A stretch of DNA of 64,000 nucleotides from Prevotella sp. MGM1 (GTDB taxonomy: Bacteria > Bacteroidota > Bacteroidia > Bacteroidales > Bacteroidaceae): positions 62,001-126,000 of the forward strand of contig NZ_BEWV01000221.1 of the NCBI RefSeq assembly GCF_002933775.1, in the 5' to 3' direction. The translations under genes were made by a program, and so were the position numbers. Under the pieces are notes generated by a model that saw nothing but the letters and a program-made list of their open reading frames with translations, ran no database searches and was not told the origin of the DNA. Shown in pieces: positions 8,820 through 15,985 of the stretch; the stretch's first letter is position 1, and the number at the start of each line of letters is the position of its first letter.

Positions 8820-9938
8820 TTACAGCTTTTTGTCAAGGCTTACCGCCACTTTGCGCTCAGGGTCGTGACGTGCCGCCCATTTGGCGTATCGGGCATACAG
8901 GGCTGCGGGGCGGTTGTTGTACCAACTGTAACCGTTGCGCCGCTCATGCCCTATCTCTTCAAGTCTACGTTTCGGAACCCCGTCTCTGTCGCATACGTAT
9001 GGCCGGCCCTCTTCCAGGTCATAGAACCGTGCCCATATAGGATGTGCGTTCGGGTCGCTGACCAGGCGCGTGTCGTGTCCCGGTTTTCCTTTCTTGCCTG
9101 TCCGCACAAGGCGCACTCCGGTCAGTTTGTGCTCGTCAAACCATTTCATCGCTCCGTGTACTGCGCGTTTGATGCGTTCGTCGGGGTTAGGCTGGCGCAT
9201 CAGTATGTCCACGAGCACGGCGCTTTCGCTCGAGCAGAACGACGGTAGTTCGTAAGCGCGTGCTTTCGCCGGTCGCAGCGTCTTGCGGTCGTGTTGCTGG
9301 CACCACACCGTAGGCTCTCCGTCTATCACGATCTGAGTGGCGAGAATGCAGTCTATTCCTTTCCGGTATGACACTGCGAGCTTTTCGCGCAGGGCGCTGT
9401 CCGTGATGTCGCCGGAGAATGGATATCTGCCCGCCATGATTTCGTCGAACAGGTTGAGCGTGTTTGCCATGGCGTTATCGTTGTACGTGATGTGAACCCG
9501 ATAGCCGCTTTTCTCAGGCCAGAACTGTGGCCATCCGCCGTTGTCGTATTGCCCGCTGAGCAGATATTCCACGGCTTTGCGGAATGAGTCTCGGTATTTT
9601 GTGTCGTCGGTGGCGCTGTACAGGTGTGCCAGATAACGCATCTGGGTGTTTGTCGCGCCATTGTCTGTCGTCGAGTCGTCTCGCCGTGCCTTGTCTTTCC
9701 TTACCTGTGCAAGCTCGCTGTCGGTATGGTGACGTGTCATGTCCATGTTTTTCGGCCACCCGCCTGTCACCCTCTGGTATTCGAGCAGCATGTCGCCGGC
9801 ACGGCGGGCCTCTTCGGTAGTGAAGAAGTCCCGGCTTGTCTCGTTCATTATCTCTTTGTAGCTCTTTTGTTGTGCCATTGCCGGGGCGATGGCAATCAGC
9901 CCGCATGCCATTGCCGGCAGTAATTTGTTTTGTTTCAT
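8820..9938 (-). CDS. Pectate lyase, polysaccharide lyase family 10
   Basis: The 372-residue product has a signal peptide (MKQNKLLPAMACGLIAIAPA, then MAQQ) and the PL10 hallmarks along its length: TGGWPKNMDM near residue 60, YDNGGWPQFWP, ITYNDNAMA, ARAYELPSF, and a C-terminal YSWYNNRP. PL10 enzymes cleave polygalacturonate by beta-elimination using an (alpha/alpha)3 barrel and calcium. The frame is open 11 codons further upstream, but the Met at 9938 begins the signal peptide. A -7 element (TATCTTTG on the minus strand, 9969-9976) lies close upstream, so it probably has its own promoter while also lying in line with the upstream lipoprotein gene. It would feed unsaturated oligogalacturonides to the GH105 domain encoded next. 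Confidence 0.9.
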   Translation of the reverse strand: MKQNKLLPAMACGLIAIAPAMAQQKSYKEIMNETSRDFFTTEEARRAGDMLLEYQRVTGGWPKNMDMTRHHTDSELAQVRKDKARRDDSTTDNGATNTQMRYLAHLYSATDDTKYRDSFRKAVEYLLSGQYDNGGWPQFWPEKSGYRVHITYNDNAMANTLNLFDEIMAGRYPFSGDITDSALREKLAVSYRKGIDCILATQIVIDGEPTVWCQQHDRKTLRPAKARAYELPSFCSSESAVLVDILMRQPNPDERIKRAVHGAMKWFDEHKLTGVRLVRTGKKGKPGHDTRLVSDPNAHPIWARFYDLEEGRPYVCDRDGVPKRRLEEIGHERRNGYSWYNNRPAALYARYAKWAARHDPERKVAVSLDKKL

Positions 9939-10052
9939 ATAAGTGGCAGTTTGTAGTTGTTTTGTGTGCAAAGATACGCAAAACAGTCGACAAAACAGAA
10001 TGTTATGTCGTAAATGCGTGTCTGCTGCGATGGTGCGTGGGTGTGCCGGTGG

Positions 10053-10559
10053 CTATTCCGTAAGGTCATGCCATATCAGCGGTTTGATGCCTGGCTGTCC
10101 GAGGTATATGGCTTTCATGCCGGTTATTGTGATCTGCCGCTCGAAAAGTTGCGGGTTGTCCACGAGGTTAAGCCTGTCTTGGTGCTGTGTGAAGTCGTTG
10201 ATGCACACAGGCAGAAGCTCGTCCATGTAAAATCCTTCGCATTCTGTTAGTTTTAAATCCGACAGTATTATGGCACTTTTACCGTCGAACGGCGGCCGGA
10301 ATTTGGCGTTTCTCATGTTTCTGCGTGTGGAGCCTACGATGTATCCTCTGACCGTGATTACTGTTCCTATATCGGTCTCTATGGCTTCGGACACTGTGAG
10401 GCATCTTTGTTCTGTGCTGTCAATGTCGAAAGTCTCTTTCCAGTCGTAGTCGTCTGTTTTTTCCGTTTGGGGCTGTCGGCCGTCATCTGGTATGCTTATT
10501 TTCTCGCATGCGGCGATAAGTGCCGTTAATGCCAGAAGCAATGGTTTGATTGTTTTCAT
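10053..10559 (-). CDS. Small lipoprotein, probable DUF6359-type OB-fold domain
   Basis: The 168-residue product starts MKTIKPLLLALTALIAAC, a lipoprotein signal with the modified cysteine at residue 18. After a charged linker (about 20-50) comes a beta-rich region (TVSEAIETDIGTVITVRGYIVGS, here split by the fold, and ITITGMKAIYLGQPGIK) that looks like the OB-like domain found in DUF6359 proteins of Bacteroidales. The function is unknown; its place at the head of the pectin cluster suggests a cell-surface accessory role. The frame is open for 62 more codons upstream, but those overlap the promoter at 10673-10704 and precede the lipoprotein signal, so the Met at 10559 is preferred. Confidence 0.75.
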   Translation of the reverse strand: MKTIKPLLLALTALIAACEKISIPDDGRQPQTEKTDDYDWKETFDIDSTEQRCLTVSEAIETDIGTVITVRGYIVGSTRRNMRNAKFRPPFDGKSAIILSDLKLTECEGFYMDELLPVCINDFTQHQDRLNLVDNPQLFERQITITGMKAIYLGQPGIKPLIWHDLTE

Positions 10560-10672
10560 GGTTTTGTTTTCTGCTTTTTGGTTATTGGTGAGTTTTCTTG
10601 GTAGCCAGGCGTGTAGCGTGTCGTGTGCGGTTGTCTGGCAGATTTTGATTATCGGTTGCCGGGTATACTCCG

Positions 10673-10704
10673 CAAATATACTCAAACGGAGCAATACAGA
10701 CAAA
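10673..10704 (-). promoter_or_regulatory. Promoter of the lipoprotein gene at the head of the pectin cluster
   Basis: TTTG (10701-10704, minus strand) is followed after 20 bases by TATATTTG (10673-10680). This is a full match to the Bacteroidota consensus and lies about 115 bases upstream of the lipoprotein start. Confidence 0.8.
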
Positions 10705-10772
10705 TCAAATCGTGTGTTTTTTATGCGTTGGCGCATATTTTCCATGTAGTAGGATAAATTTAACCTAAATTA

Positions 10773-10804
10773 TTTGCTTTTTATAATGTAATTGTCTATA
10801 TTTG
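10773..10804 (+). promoter_or_regulatory. Promoter of a small RNA candidate
   Basis: TTTG (10773-10776), 20 bases, then TATATTTG (10797-10804): a full Bacteroidota consensus promoter on the plus strand, divergent from the lipoprotein promoter and with no open reading frame downstream before the terminator at 10855-10888. Confidence 0.8.
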
Positions 10805-10808
10805 CGGA

Positions 10809-10888
10809 AGATAAGATTTCATCAGCCATTGCCGATGGCCTTATCGTTTATCCTGAGGTTGGATGCGTCCTGCGCCAACCTCTTTTTT
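10809..10888 (+). ncRNA. Candidate small regulatory RNA of about 80 nt
   Basis: A consensus promoter ends at 10804 and a textbook terminator ends at 10888, leaving a transcript of about 80 nt with no start codon and ORF of note. GATAAG (10810-10815) pairs with CTTATC (10840-10845), enclosing GCCAT/ATGGC (10825-10829 with 10835-10839). The terminator is GAGGTTGG (10855-10862) with CCAACCTC (10875-10882) and six T. I do not recognise a named family. The 12-base terminator loop and the single-stranded TTTCATCA (10816-10823) are the likely pairing regions if it acts on messages. Confidence 0.7.
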
Positions 10889-11210
10889 GAGCCGTTGCCG
10901 TGTGTTCACGTCTCAATTTCAGGGTATTGTATACCGATGTGTATCGTGATAATGCTTGTTTTCTCGTGCTTTTTTGTATAAATTTGCATGGGTGAAGTCA
11001 ATAAAAACAATAGGAATAACGATGAGTGACAGGAAAAATACATACAAAACACTATGCGGAAGATCGCCGTAAATGCATGTTTATGCACTTTGGATGGCTT
11101 GAATATTTGATAAATGCAAGTCGGTTGTCCAAGGAGTGTGTATTTACTGCGTAGCAGATGCTGTCGGCGGGCAGCGTCGTTCTTGTTGAATGGCTTTAGT
11201 ATGGCTTTGC

Positions 11211-11253
11211 GGCGAGCCGCCCACTGTATCCGGTGGGCGGCTCGCCTTTTGTT
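11211..11253 (+). terminator. Strong GC-rich terminator with no gene in front of it
   Basis: GGCGAGCCGCCCAC (11211-11224) pairs with GTGGGCGGCTCGCC (11233-11246), followed by TTTTGTTT. A promoter-like pair (TTG, 20 bases, TAAATTTG, ending at about 10986) lies 225 bases upstream. Only very short ORFs lie between them, so this may close a second untranslated transcript; what it terminates is not known. Confidence 0.6.
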
Positions 11254-11294
11254 TATATGGTTGTTTTTTGTGCTTCAACGGGATACTTTTTGCC

Positions 11295-11361
11295 TTGCAT
11301 TTAGGCGCTCGTTACAATGCGTTTAGCGTCTAAACGCATTGTAACGAGCGCCTAAATGCAA
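11295..11361. repeat. Perfect 32-bp inverted repeat with 3-base loop (mosaic palindrome family)
   Basis: The arm 11295-11326 is the exact reverse complement of 11330-11361, around a CGT loop. It contains the sub-motifs GCATTTAGGCGCTCGTT and GCGTTTAGCGTC. Close relatives of these sub-motifs recur in the intergenic palindromes at 38857-38929 and 52819-52859. There is no T-run, so a simple terminator role is unlikely. Confidence 0.9.
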
Positions 11362-11660
11362 GATGACGGCATACCGGTTGCGGCAATGCCTATGGAAGGA
11401 TATTCGAGAAAGAGAAGTTTATCAAAAAACAAAGGCTGTAAGTGGCTTTGTTGTATGCTTTTGCATAAATATTCATATTTATTTTGTTGATTGTCGTTGG
11501 GAATAAAGTTTACAAATAACATTATTTTATATGTTTAACCGTTTTTAACATGGGGGGGGTGGCAAGCATTTTTATTTTATGTATCTTTGTGCCGTTCGAT
11601 GGTAAATACTTAATATTTAAGATAATATAAATATTTAAGACAAAATAAATAATTAAGGTT

Positions 11661-12071
11661 ATGAAGCAGAAATTGTTAGTGCTGTTTGCTATTTTGCTTG
11701 TAGGCATAGGCGCAAATGCCCAAAAAGCCGTACTCCCTGACACTGTAAGTGGCAAGATTCATTGTGTTCCAGACGAAAAACCTTCTTATCCCGGTGGTTC
11801 GGGGTTGCTGTTTAAATATCTCTCCACCCAGATCCGCTATCCGTCGGATGCGGTGAAAAATAAGATTGAGGGGCGGGTGATTGTCACTTTTTTTGTGGAA
11901 AAAGACGGTTCGGTCGATGATGTGGCAGTGTTAAAGAGTGTATGCCCTTCGCTTGATAAAGAAGCCGTGCGTGTGGTGAAAAATATGGCGAAGTGGAATC
12001 CCGGAAAGCATAAAGGAGTGCCGGTGAGAGTTAAATACACGTTGCCGATAAGCTTCAGGCTTCCGCGATGA
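11661..12071 (+). CDS. Exported protein consisting mostly of a TonB C-terminal domain
   Basis: The 136-residue product has a cleavable-looking signal peptide (MKQKLLVLFAILLVGIGANA, then Q) and then essentially one domain, a TonB C-terminal fold (about residues 45-134), with the family pattern YPSDAVKNKIEGRVIVTFFVEKD split across two strands, GSVDDVAVLKS, and WNPGKHKGVPVRVKYTLPI. Unlike true TonB it has no retained N-terminal membrane anchor, no proline-rich spacer and no adjacent ExbB/ExbD, so a periplasmic binding or accessory role is more likely than energy transduction. A -7 element TATCTTTG (11582-11589) precedes it, but the usual -33 place is occupied by a run of eight G (11552-11559). 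The cobalamin riboswitch transcript on the other strand points toward its 3' end. Confidence 0.8.
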   Translation: MKQKLLVLFAILLVGIGANAQKAVLPDTVSGKIHCVPDEKPSYPGGSGLLFKYLSTQIRYPSDAVKNKIEGRVIVTFFVEKDGSVDDVAVLKSVCPSLDKEAVRVVKNMAKWNPGKHKGVPVRVKYTLPISFRLPR

Positions 12072-12089
12072 CAGTACGGGCATGGAAAA

Positions 12090-12130
12090 AACAAAAGGGT
12101 GTGGCCCGGCCTCCCGGTCCGACCACACCC
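12090..12130 (-). terminator. Terminator closing the cobalamin-riboswitch transcript
   Basis: GGGTGTGG (12097-12104) pairs with CCACACCC (12123-12130). Read on the minus strand the stem is followed by TTTTGTTTTTT, a good T-tract; read on the plus strand no T-run follows. It therefore ends a leftward transcript, the one that begins with the riboswitch, before it reaches the TonB-domain gene. It may also help stop the plus-strand message. Confidence 0.65.
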
Positions 12131-12324
12131 GCAAAACAACTTATATAATAATAATTCATAGTGTGCGGACAATAATTAGAGGTGCGTATGATGTTGTCTT
12201 TATCACATGCGCCATGAAACAAGAGCCGCCGAAATACCGGACAGAATGCCTGTGTCCGGGTTTATACAATCATAGACAATGAATGCCGCATGTGTCCTTA
12301 CTCCGAGGAACAACGGCTTTTGTT

Positions 12325-12500
12325 TCTTATCTGGTCGAGGCAGGTCTTCAGACTTTGTTCCAATCTCATGTTCCTTCCCATTTCCTTTCTTGAAAACAGT
12401 GGACTATTGCATGAAATCCATAATGAAACTTACTGCTGCGGGACAGTTGGAGACTCTCACTCCATTCCCTTTTAATCGCTGTTATGCGAGCCTTAACGTT
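12325..12500 (-). promoter_or_regulatory. Cobalamin (B12) riboswitch with no recognisable downstream gene
   Basis: On the minus strand, in order: TTAAAAGGGAAT (around 12463-12474), a short stem GGA..TCC enclosing GTGAGAGTC, then CTGTCCCGCAGCAGTAA (about 12431-12448), ACTG and GGGAAGG in the peripheral arm, and the B12 box AGTCTGAAGACCTGCC (12339-12354). This is the conserved core of the cobalamin riboswitch, in the right order and spacing. A -7 element TACATTTG (12503-12510) lies just upstream. Downstream there is no B12 transport or synthesis gene, only a 9-codon ORF (12262-12291, with GGAGTAAGG before its ATG), a 19-codon ORF (12156-12215), a hairpin (12237-12259) and the terminator at 12090-12130. 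Confidence 0.92.
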
Positions 12501-12590
12501 TGCAAATGTAGCTATTCTCTTTCAAAGTAAAGACAACCTTACGATTAAAATGATGGTGATTAACATTATTTAAATAAGTTTTTTAGGGAG

Positions 12591-12672
12591 CTAAGAAAAA
12601 TCTTTCCGGGAGTCAGGCGAATAGTATGGCACATACGGTGATGGGTCTCTTGGTTCATTTGACTCCCGGAAA
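12591..12672 (-). terminator. Terminator-like long hairpin after the ROK kinase gene
   Basis: TTTCCGGGAGTCA (12603-12615) pairs perfectly with TGACTCCCGGAAA (12660-12672) around a 44-base loop. On the minus strand the stem is followed by GATTTTTC. It lies 40 bases beyond the stop of the kinase gene, so it probably ends that message and insulates it from the riboswitch unit. Confidence 0.6.
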
Positions 12673-12712
12673 AAATATTTGATCGCGGTCGCTGAAATGT
12701 CTCGATCCGACT

Positions 12713-13696
12713 TTAAGTGGCACTTATATCCCAACCTATCGCGCTTGCTCCGAGCACAGCGGCTGAGGCACCGTCGAGTCCGCTTATGAGGAACTGCGCC
12801 TTGCCTCGGAATACCGGCATCACACTTTCCTCGTATGCCTCACGTATAGGGTTCATGATAAGAGAGCCGGCCTTCACGAGACCGCCGAAAAAGATGAATG
12901 CCTCCGGACTTGAAAAAGCGGTGAAGTCGGCACAAGCCTCACCGAGCATCTTGCCCGTGAATCGGAAGATGTCGTTTGCCAGCTCGTCGCCCTTGCTTGC
13001 CGCTATGCTCACGTCGAGCGACGTGATTTTGTCCGGGTCCATGTCTCTCAGCAATGATTGTTTTCCGGTTGTGGCCAGCAGCTCCCTTGCGGAGCGTGCC
13101 ACTCCCGTTGCCGAGCAGTAAGTCTCGAGACATCCGGTGCGTCCGCATCCGCAGGGGCGTCCGTCATCGCGCCGCATGATGATATGTCCCAGTTCTCCGG
13201 CAAAGCCGTCGTGTCCGTATACGAGCTGCCCGTTGACTACGATGCCCGATCCGACTCCCGTGCCGAGCGTGATCATGATAAAGTTTTTCATGCCTCGCGC
13301 CACACCGTAAGTCATTTCGCCTATGGCGGCGGCATTGGCATCGTTTGTCATGGCAACAGGCACTCCCAGCTTGTCGCCGAACATCTTGGCGAGCGGTATT
13401 ATACCCTTGCCCCAGTTTATGTTTGCCGCATGTTCGATGGTGCCTTTATAGAAATTGGCGTTCGGCGCGCCTATGCCCATAGCCTTGATTTTCTCGATGC
13501 CGCCAACCTGCTCTATGATTACTTGCAGTGCTTCTATGGCGGCGTCAACATATTCTTCCGCCGTGGCAAATCCTTGTGTCTTGATTGCTGTCGTGGCTTT
13601 TATTTCTCCACGGCTGTCCACTATCCCGAATACGGAATTTGTGCCGCCGAGATCCAAACCGATCACGTAAGGTTTGGGTATTGATAGTTCATTCAT
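12713..13696 (-). CDS. ROK-family glucokinase
   Basis: This 327-residue cytoplasmic sugar kinase would phosphorylate glucose (or a related hexose) with ATP. The phosphate-binding motif is GLDLGGTN (about 13-20). The second ATPase motif (MTLGTGVGSG, here ITLGTGVGSGI) is near residue 145. The ROK signature with zinc ligands follows: GELGHI, then CGCGRTGCLE (about 190-200). Length and motifs match the family. Upstream, TAACTTTG (13747-13754, minus strand) with a TTTG 18 bases further upstream is a plausible promoter. It is divergent from the LysE gene. Substrate specificity cannot be fixed from sequence; N-acetylhexosamine or mannose kinase activity is possible. Confidence 0.9.
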   Translation of the reverse strand: MNELSIPKPYVIGLDLGGTNSVFGIVDSRGEIKATTAIKTQGFATAEEYVDAAIEALQVIIEQVGGIEKIKAMGIGAPNANFYKGTIEHAANINWGKGIIPLAKMFGDKLGVPVAMTNDANAAAIGEMTYGVARGMKNFIMITLGTGVGSGIVVNGQLVYGHDGFAGELGHIIMRRDDGRPCGCGRTGCLETYCSATGVARSARELLATTGKQSLLRDMDPDKITSLDVSIAASKGDELANDIFRFTGKMLGEACADFTAFSSPEAFIFFGGLVKAGSLIMNPIREAYEESVMPVFRGKAQFLISGLDGASAAVLGASAIGWDISAT

Positions 13697-13833
13697 GATG
13701 ATATAATTATGTTATTAAATAAAATACATGGTTGTCGTTCTTTACACAAAGTTAGAAAAAAAAGAACACGGGCAAAAGAATTAGCGGTAAAAACTTGTGT
13801 AATTCGTATAATTTTAGCAATTTTGCAGACATT

Positions 13834-14499
13834 ATGCCATTTCCGATACATATTAACATATTGGATTTCATATTCAAGGGAATGCTCATCGGTGTCATAG
13901 CCTCGGCCCCGATGGGGCCTGTGGGTGTGCTATGCGTGCAACGCACGCTGAACAAAGGCCGCTGGTATGGTTTCGTGACCGGTATAGGTGCCGTGGTGAG
14001 CGATATCCTGTATGCCGTTGTCACGGTATATGGAATGAGCCTCGTGATGGATTTTATCAGCGACCAGCAGAATAAGTTTTACTTGCAGATAGTGGGAAGC
14101 ATGCTGTTGCTGGCGTTCGGGGTGTATACATACCGCACCGACCCCACGAAGAACATGCACCGTTCGGGACACAACAAAGGTACGTTGGTGCACAACGGGA
14201 TAACGGCTTTTCTCGTAGCGTTCTCCAATCCGCTGATAATATTCCTTTTTCTCGCGTGCTACGCCCAGTTTGCTTTCGTGCTGCCAGATCATCCGTTTGA
14301 GATGGCTGTGGGGCTGATGAGTATCGTGGCGGGAGCTTTGTTGTGGTGGTTCGGCCTTACATGGTTTGTTGACAAAATCCGTGGTAAGTTCGATGATAAC
14401 GGTATCAGGCTGATAAATCAGGTGATAGGTTTTATCGTCATGGTATGCTCGGTCGTGATGCTGTTCGGGACGGTGACCAATTTATATCGTTTTTTCTGA
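13834..14499 (+). CDS. LysE-family amino acid exporter
   Basis: The 221-residue inner-membrane protein has about six hydrophobic segments and the LysE/RhtB N-terminal motif (GVIASAPMGPVGVLCVQRTL, about residues 20-40), plus an internal AFSNPLIIFLFLACY helix. The family exports amino acids such as lysine, threonine or homoserine. The frame opens 13 codons earlier, but the Met at 13834 begins the first helix directly. The next gene (DUF4924) starts 7 bases after the stop, so the two are probably co-transcribed. This order (LysE, DUF4924, rfbD, prfC, tsaC, ClC, fmt, rpe) looks like a conserved Bacteroidales gene run. Confidence 0.85.
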   Translation: MPFPIHINILDFIFKGMLIGVIASAPMGPVGVLCVQRTLNKGRWYGFVTGIGAVVSDILYAVVTVYGMSLVMDFISDQQNKFYLQIVGSMLLLAFGVYTYRTDPTKNMHRSGHNKGTLVHNGITAFLVAFSNPLIIFLFLACYAQFAFVLPDHPFEMAVGLMSIVAGALLWWFGLTWFVDKIRGKFDDNGIRLINQVIGFIVMVCSVVMLFGTVTNLYRFF

Positions 14500-14506
14500 T
14501 TTTGCT

Positions 14507-15067
14507 ATGTATATATCACAGGAATTAAGAAAGAAAAACATTGCCGAATATCTGCTGTACATGTGGCAGATAGAAGACACGATAAGGGCGTTCGGATGCT
14601 CGTTGTCGAGAATTCGCAGGGAATATATAGACAGGTTTGACTGTACTGAAGAGCAAAAAGAGGAAATGGCCGATTGGTACGGAAATCTGATAAGGATGAT
14701 GAATCAGGAGGGATGCCGGGAAACAGGGCATCTGCAAATAAACAAGGTGGTGATGATCCAGCTTGAAGAACTTCACTCCATGTTGCTGCAAAGCGGCAAG
14801 TTCCCTTTTTATAACGCCGAGTATTACAAGGTCCTGCCGTTTATAGTCGAACTGCGCAACCGCGGAGCTGCAAAGGACGAGAATGAGATTGAGACATGTT
14901 TCAACTCACTCTATGGCGTGATGATGCTCCGTCTTCGAAAAAAAGAGATAACGCCGAACACGGCGCATGCCGTGAAAGAGATAACCACGCTTGTGGGAAT
15001 GCTCGTCGACTATTATCATAAAGACAGGGAGACACCGCTCTTTGTGGAGGAAGACGAGGGCTTGTAG
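14507..15067 (+). CDS. DUF4924 family protein
   Basis: The 186-residue cytoplasmic protein starts MYISQELRKKNIAEYLLYMW, the characteristic beginning of the Bacteroidota-specific DUF4924 family, and is predicted to be almost entirely helical. There is no signal peptide or membrane segment. The function is unknown. It sits between the LysE exporter and rfbD, with short gaps on both sides (7 and 54 bases), so it is part of the same plus-strand run of genes. Confidence 0.85.
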   Translation: MYISQELRKKNIAEYLLYMWQIEDTIRAFGCSLSRIRREYIDRFDCTEEQKEEMADWYGNLIRMMNQEGCRETGHLQINKVVMIQLEELHSMLLQSGKFPFYNAEYYKVLPFIVELRNRGAAKDENEIETCFNSLYGVMMLRLRKKEITPNTAHAVKEITTLVGMLVDYYHKDRETPLFVEEDEGL

Positions 15068-15121
15068 CGCTACGTTACCGTTTTTTTATTTATTGAAATC
15101 ATAGAATTTAAGAATTATATC

Positions 15122-15985
15122 ATGAATATATTGATTACCGGTTGTAACGGGCAACTGGGCAATGAAATACAGTTGCTGGAAAAAGAAAACGCTCAGCATG
15201 TTTATTTCAATACGGATGTGGCCGAACTGGACATAACCAACCGTGAGGCCGTAAACGATTTTATCCGTCGTAATGAGATTGACGGAGTGGTGAACTGTGC
15301 GGCGTATACCGCGGTAGACAAGGCTGAGGATAATGTAGAGCTTTGCGGATTGTTGAACGCCACGGCTCCGGCATATCTGGCCGAGGCGATAGCTGCCCGC
15401 GGCGGATGGATGATACAGGTGTCTACCGACTACGTGTTCGACGGAACGGGACACACGCCTTATCGTGAGACTGACCCAACGTCGCCTGACAGTGTTTACG
15501 GCAATACCAAGCTTGAAGGCGAGATGAATGTGCTCAAAGCATGTCCGGATTCGATGATAATACGCACGGCATGGCTGTACAGCCGCTTCGGAAACAACTT
15601 CGTGAAGACTATGATGAGACTTGGACGGGAGCGTGACACTCTCGGTGTTGTGTCCGACCAGATAGGCACTCCGACCAATGCCGCCGACCTTGCCGCCGTA
15701 ATCATGACGGCGATAAACAAGGGAGTGGTGCCTGGAGTATATCATTTCTCGAACGAGGGGGTAATCAGTTGGTATGATTTTACCAAGGCAATACACCGTA
15801 TAGCCGGAATAGGCACATGTCATGTAATACCATTGCATACCGATGAGTATCCGGCAAAGGCGAACCGTCCGGCATACAGCGTGCTCGATAAGACAAAGAT
15901 TAAGGAGACGTTCGGAGTGGAAATCCCATATTGGGAGGAGTCGCTCGAAAGATGTATAAAGGATTTAAGCGAACAGGAAAGATGA
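15122..15985 (+). CDS. rfbD: dTDP-4-dehydrorhamnose reductase
   Basis: The 287-residue NAD(P)H-dependent short-chain reductase makes dTDP-L-rhamnose, the last step of the RfbABCD pathway used for surface polysaccharides. The nucleotide-binding motif is GCNGQLG (7-13), the segment STDYVFDG (101-108) is typical of RmlD, and the catalytic pair is YGNTK (Y126, K130). rfbA lies 20 kb away in this window (34512-35378) on the other strand, so the pathway genes are dispersed. The stop codon overlaps the prfC start by 4 bases (ATGA), suggesting translational coupling. Confidence 0.93.
   Translation: MNILITGCNGQLGNEIQLLEKENAQHVYFNTDVAELDITNREAVNDFIRRNEIDGVVNCAAYTAVDKAEDNVELCGLLNATAPAYLAEAIAARGGWMIQVSTDYVFDGTGHTPYRETDPTSPDSVYGNTKLEGEMNVLKACPDSMIIRTAWLYSRFGNNFVKTMMRLGRERDTLGVVSDQIGTPTNAADLAAVIMTAINKGVVPGVYHFSNEGVISWYDFTKAIHRIAGIGTCHVIPLHTDEYPAKANRPAYSVLDKTKIKETFGVEIPYWEESLERCIKDLSEQER

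Noticed and set aside
11114-11326. 70-codon plus-strand frame with many arginines and cysteines
   Set aside because: It is read through a terminator hairpin and half of a perfect palindrome, so the open frame is most likely accidental.
12279-12530. 83- and 61-codon plus-strand frames in the 12.3-12.5 kb region
   Set aside because: They run antisense through the cobalamin riboswitch core, which explains the conserved sequence better.
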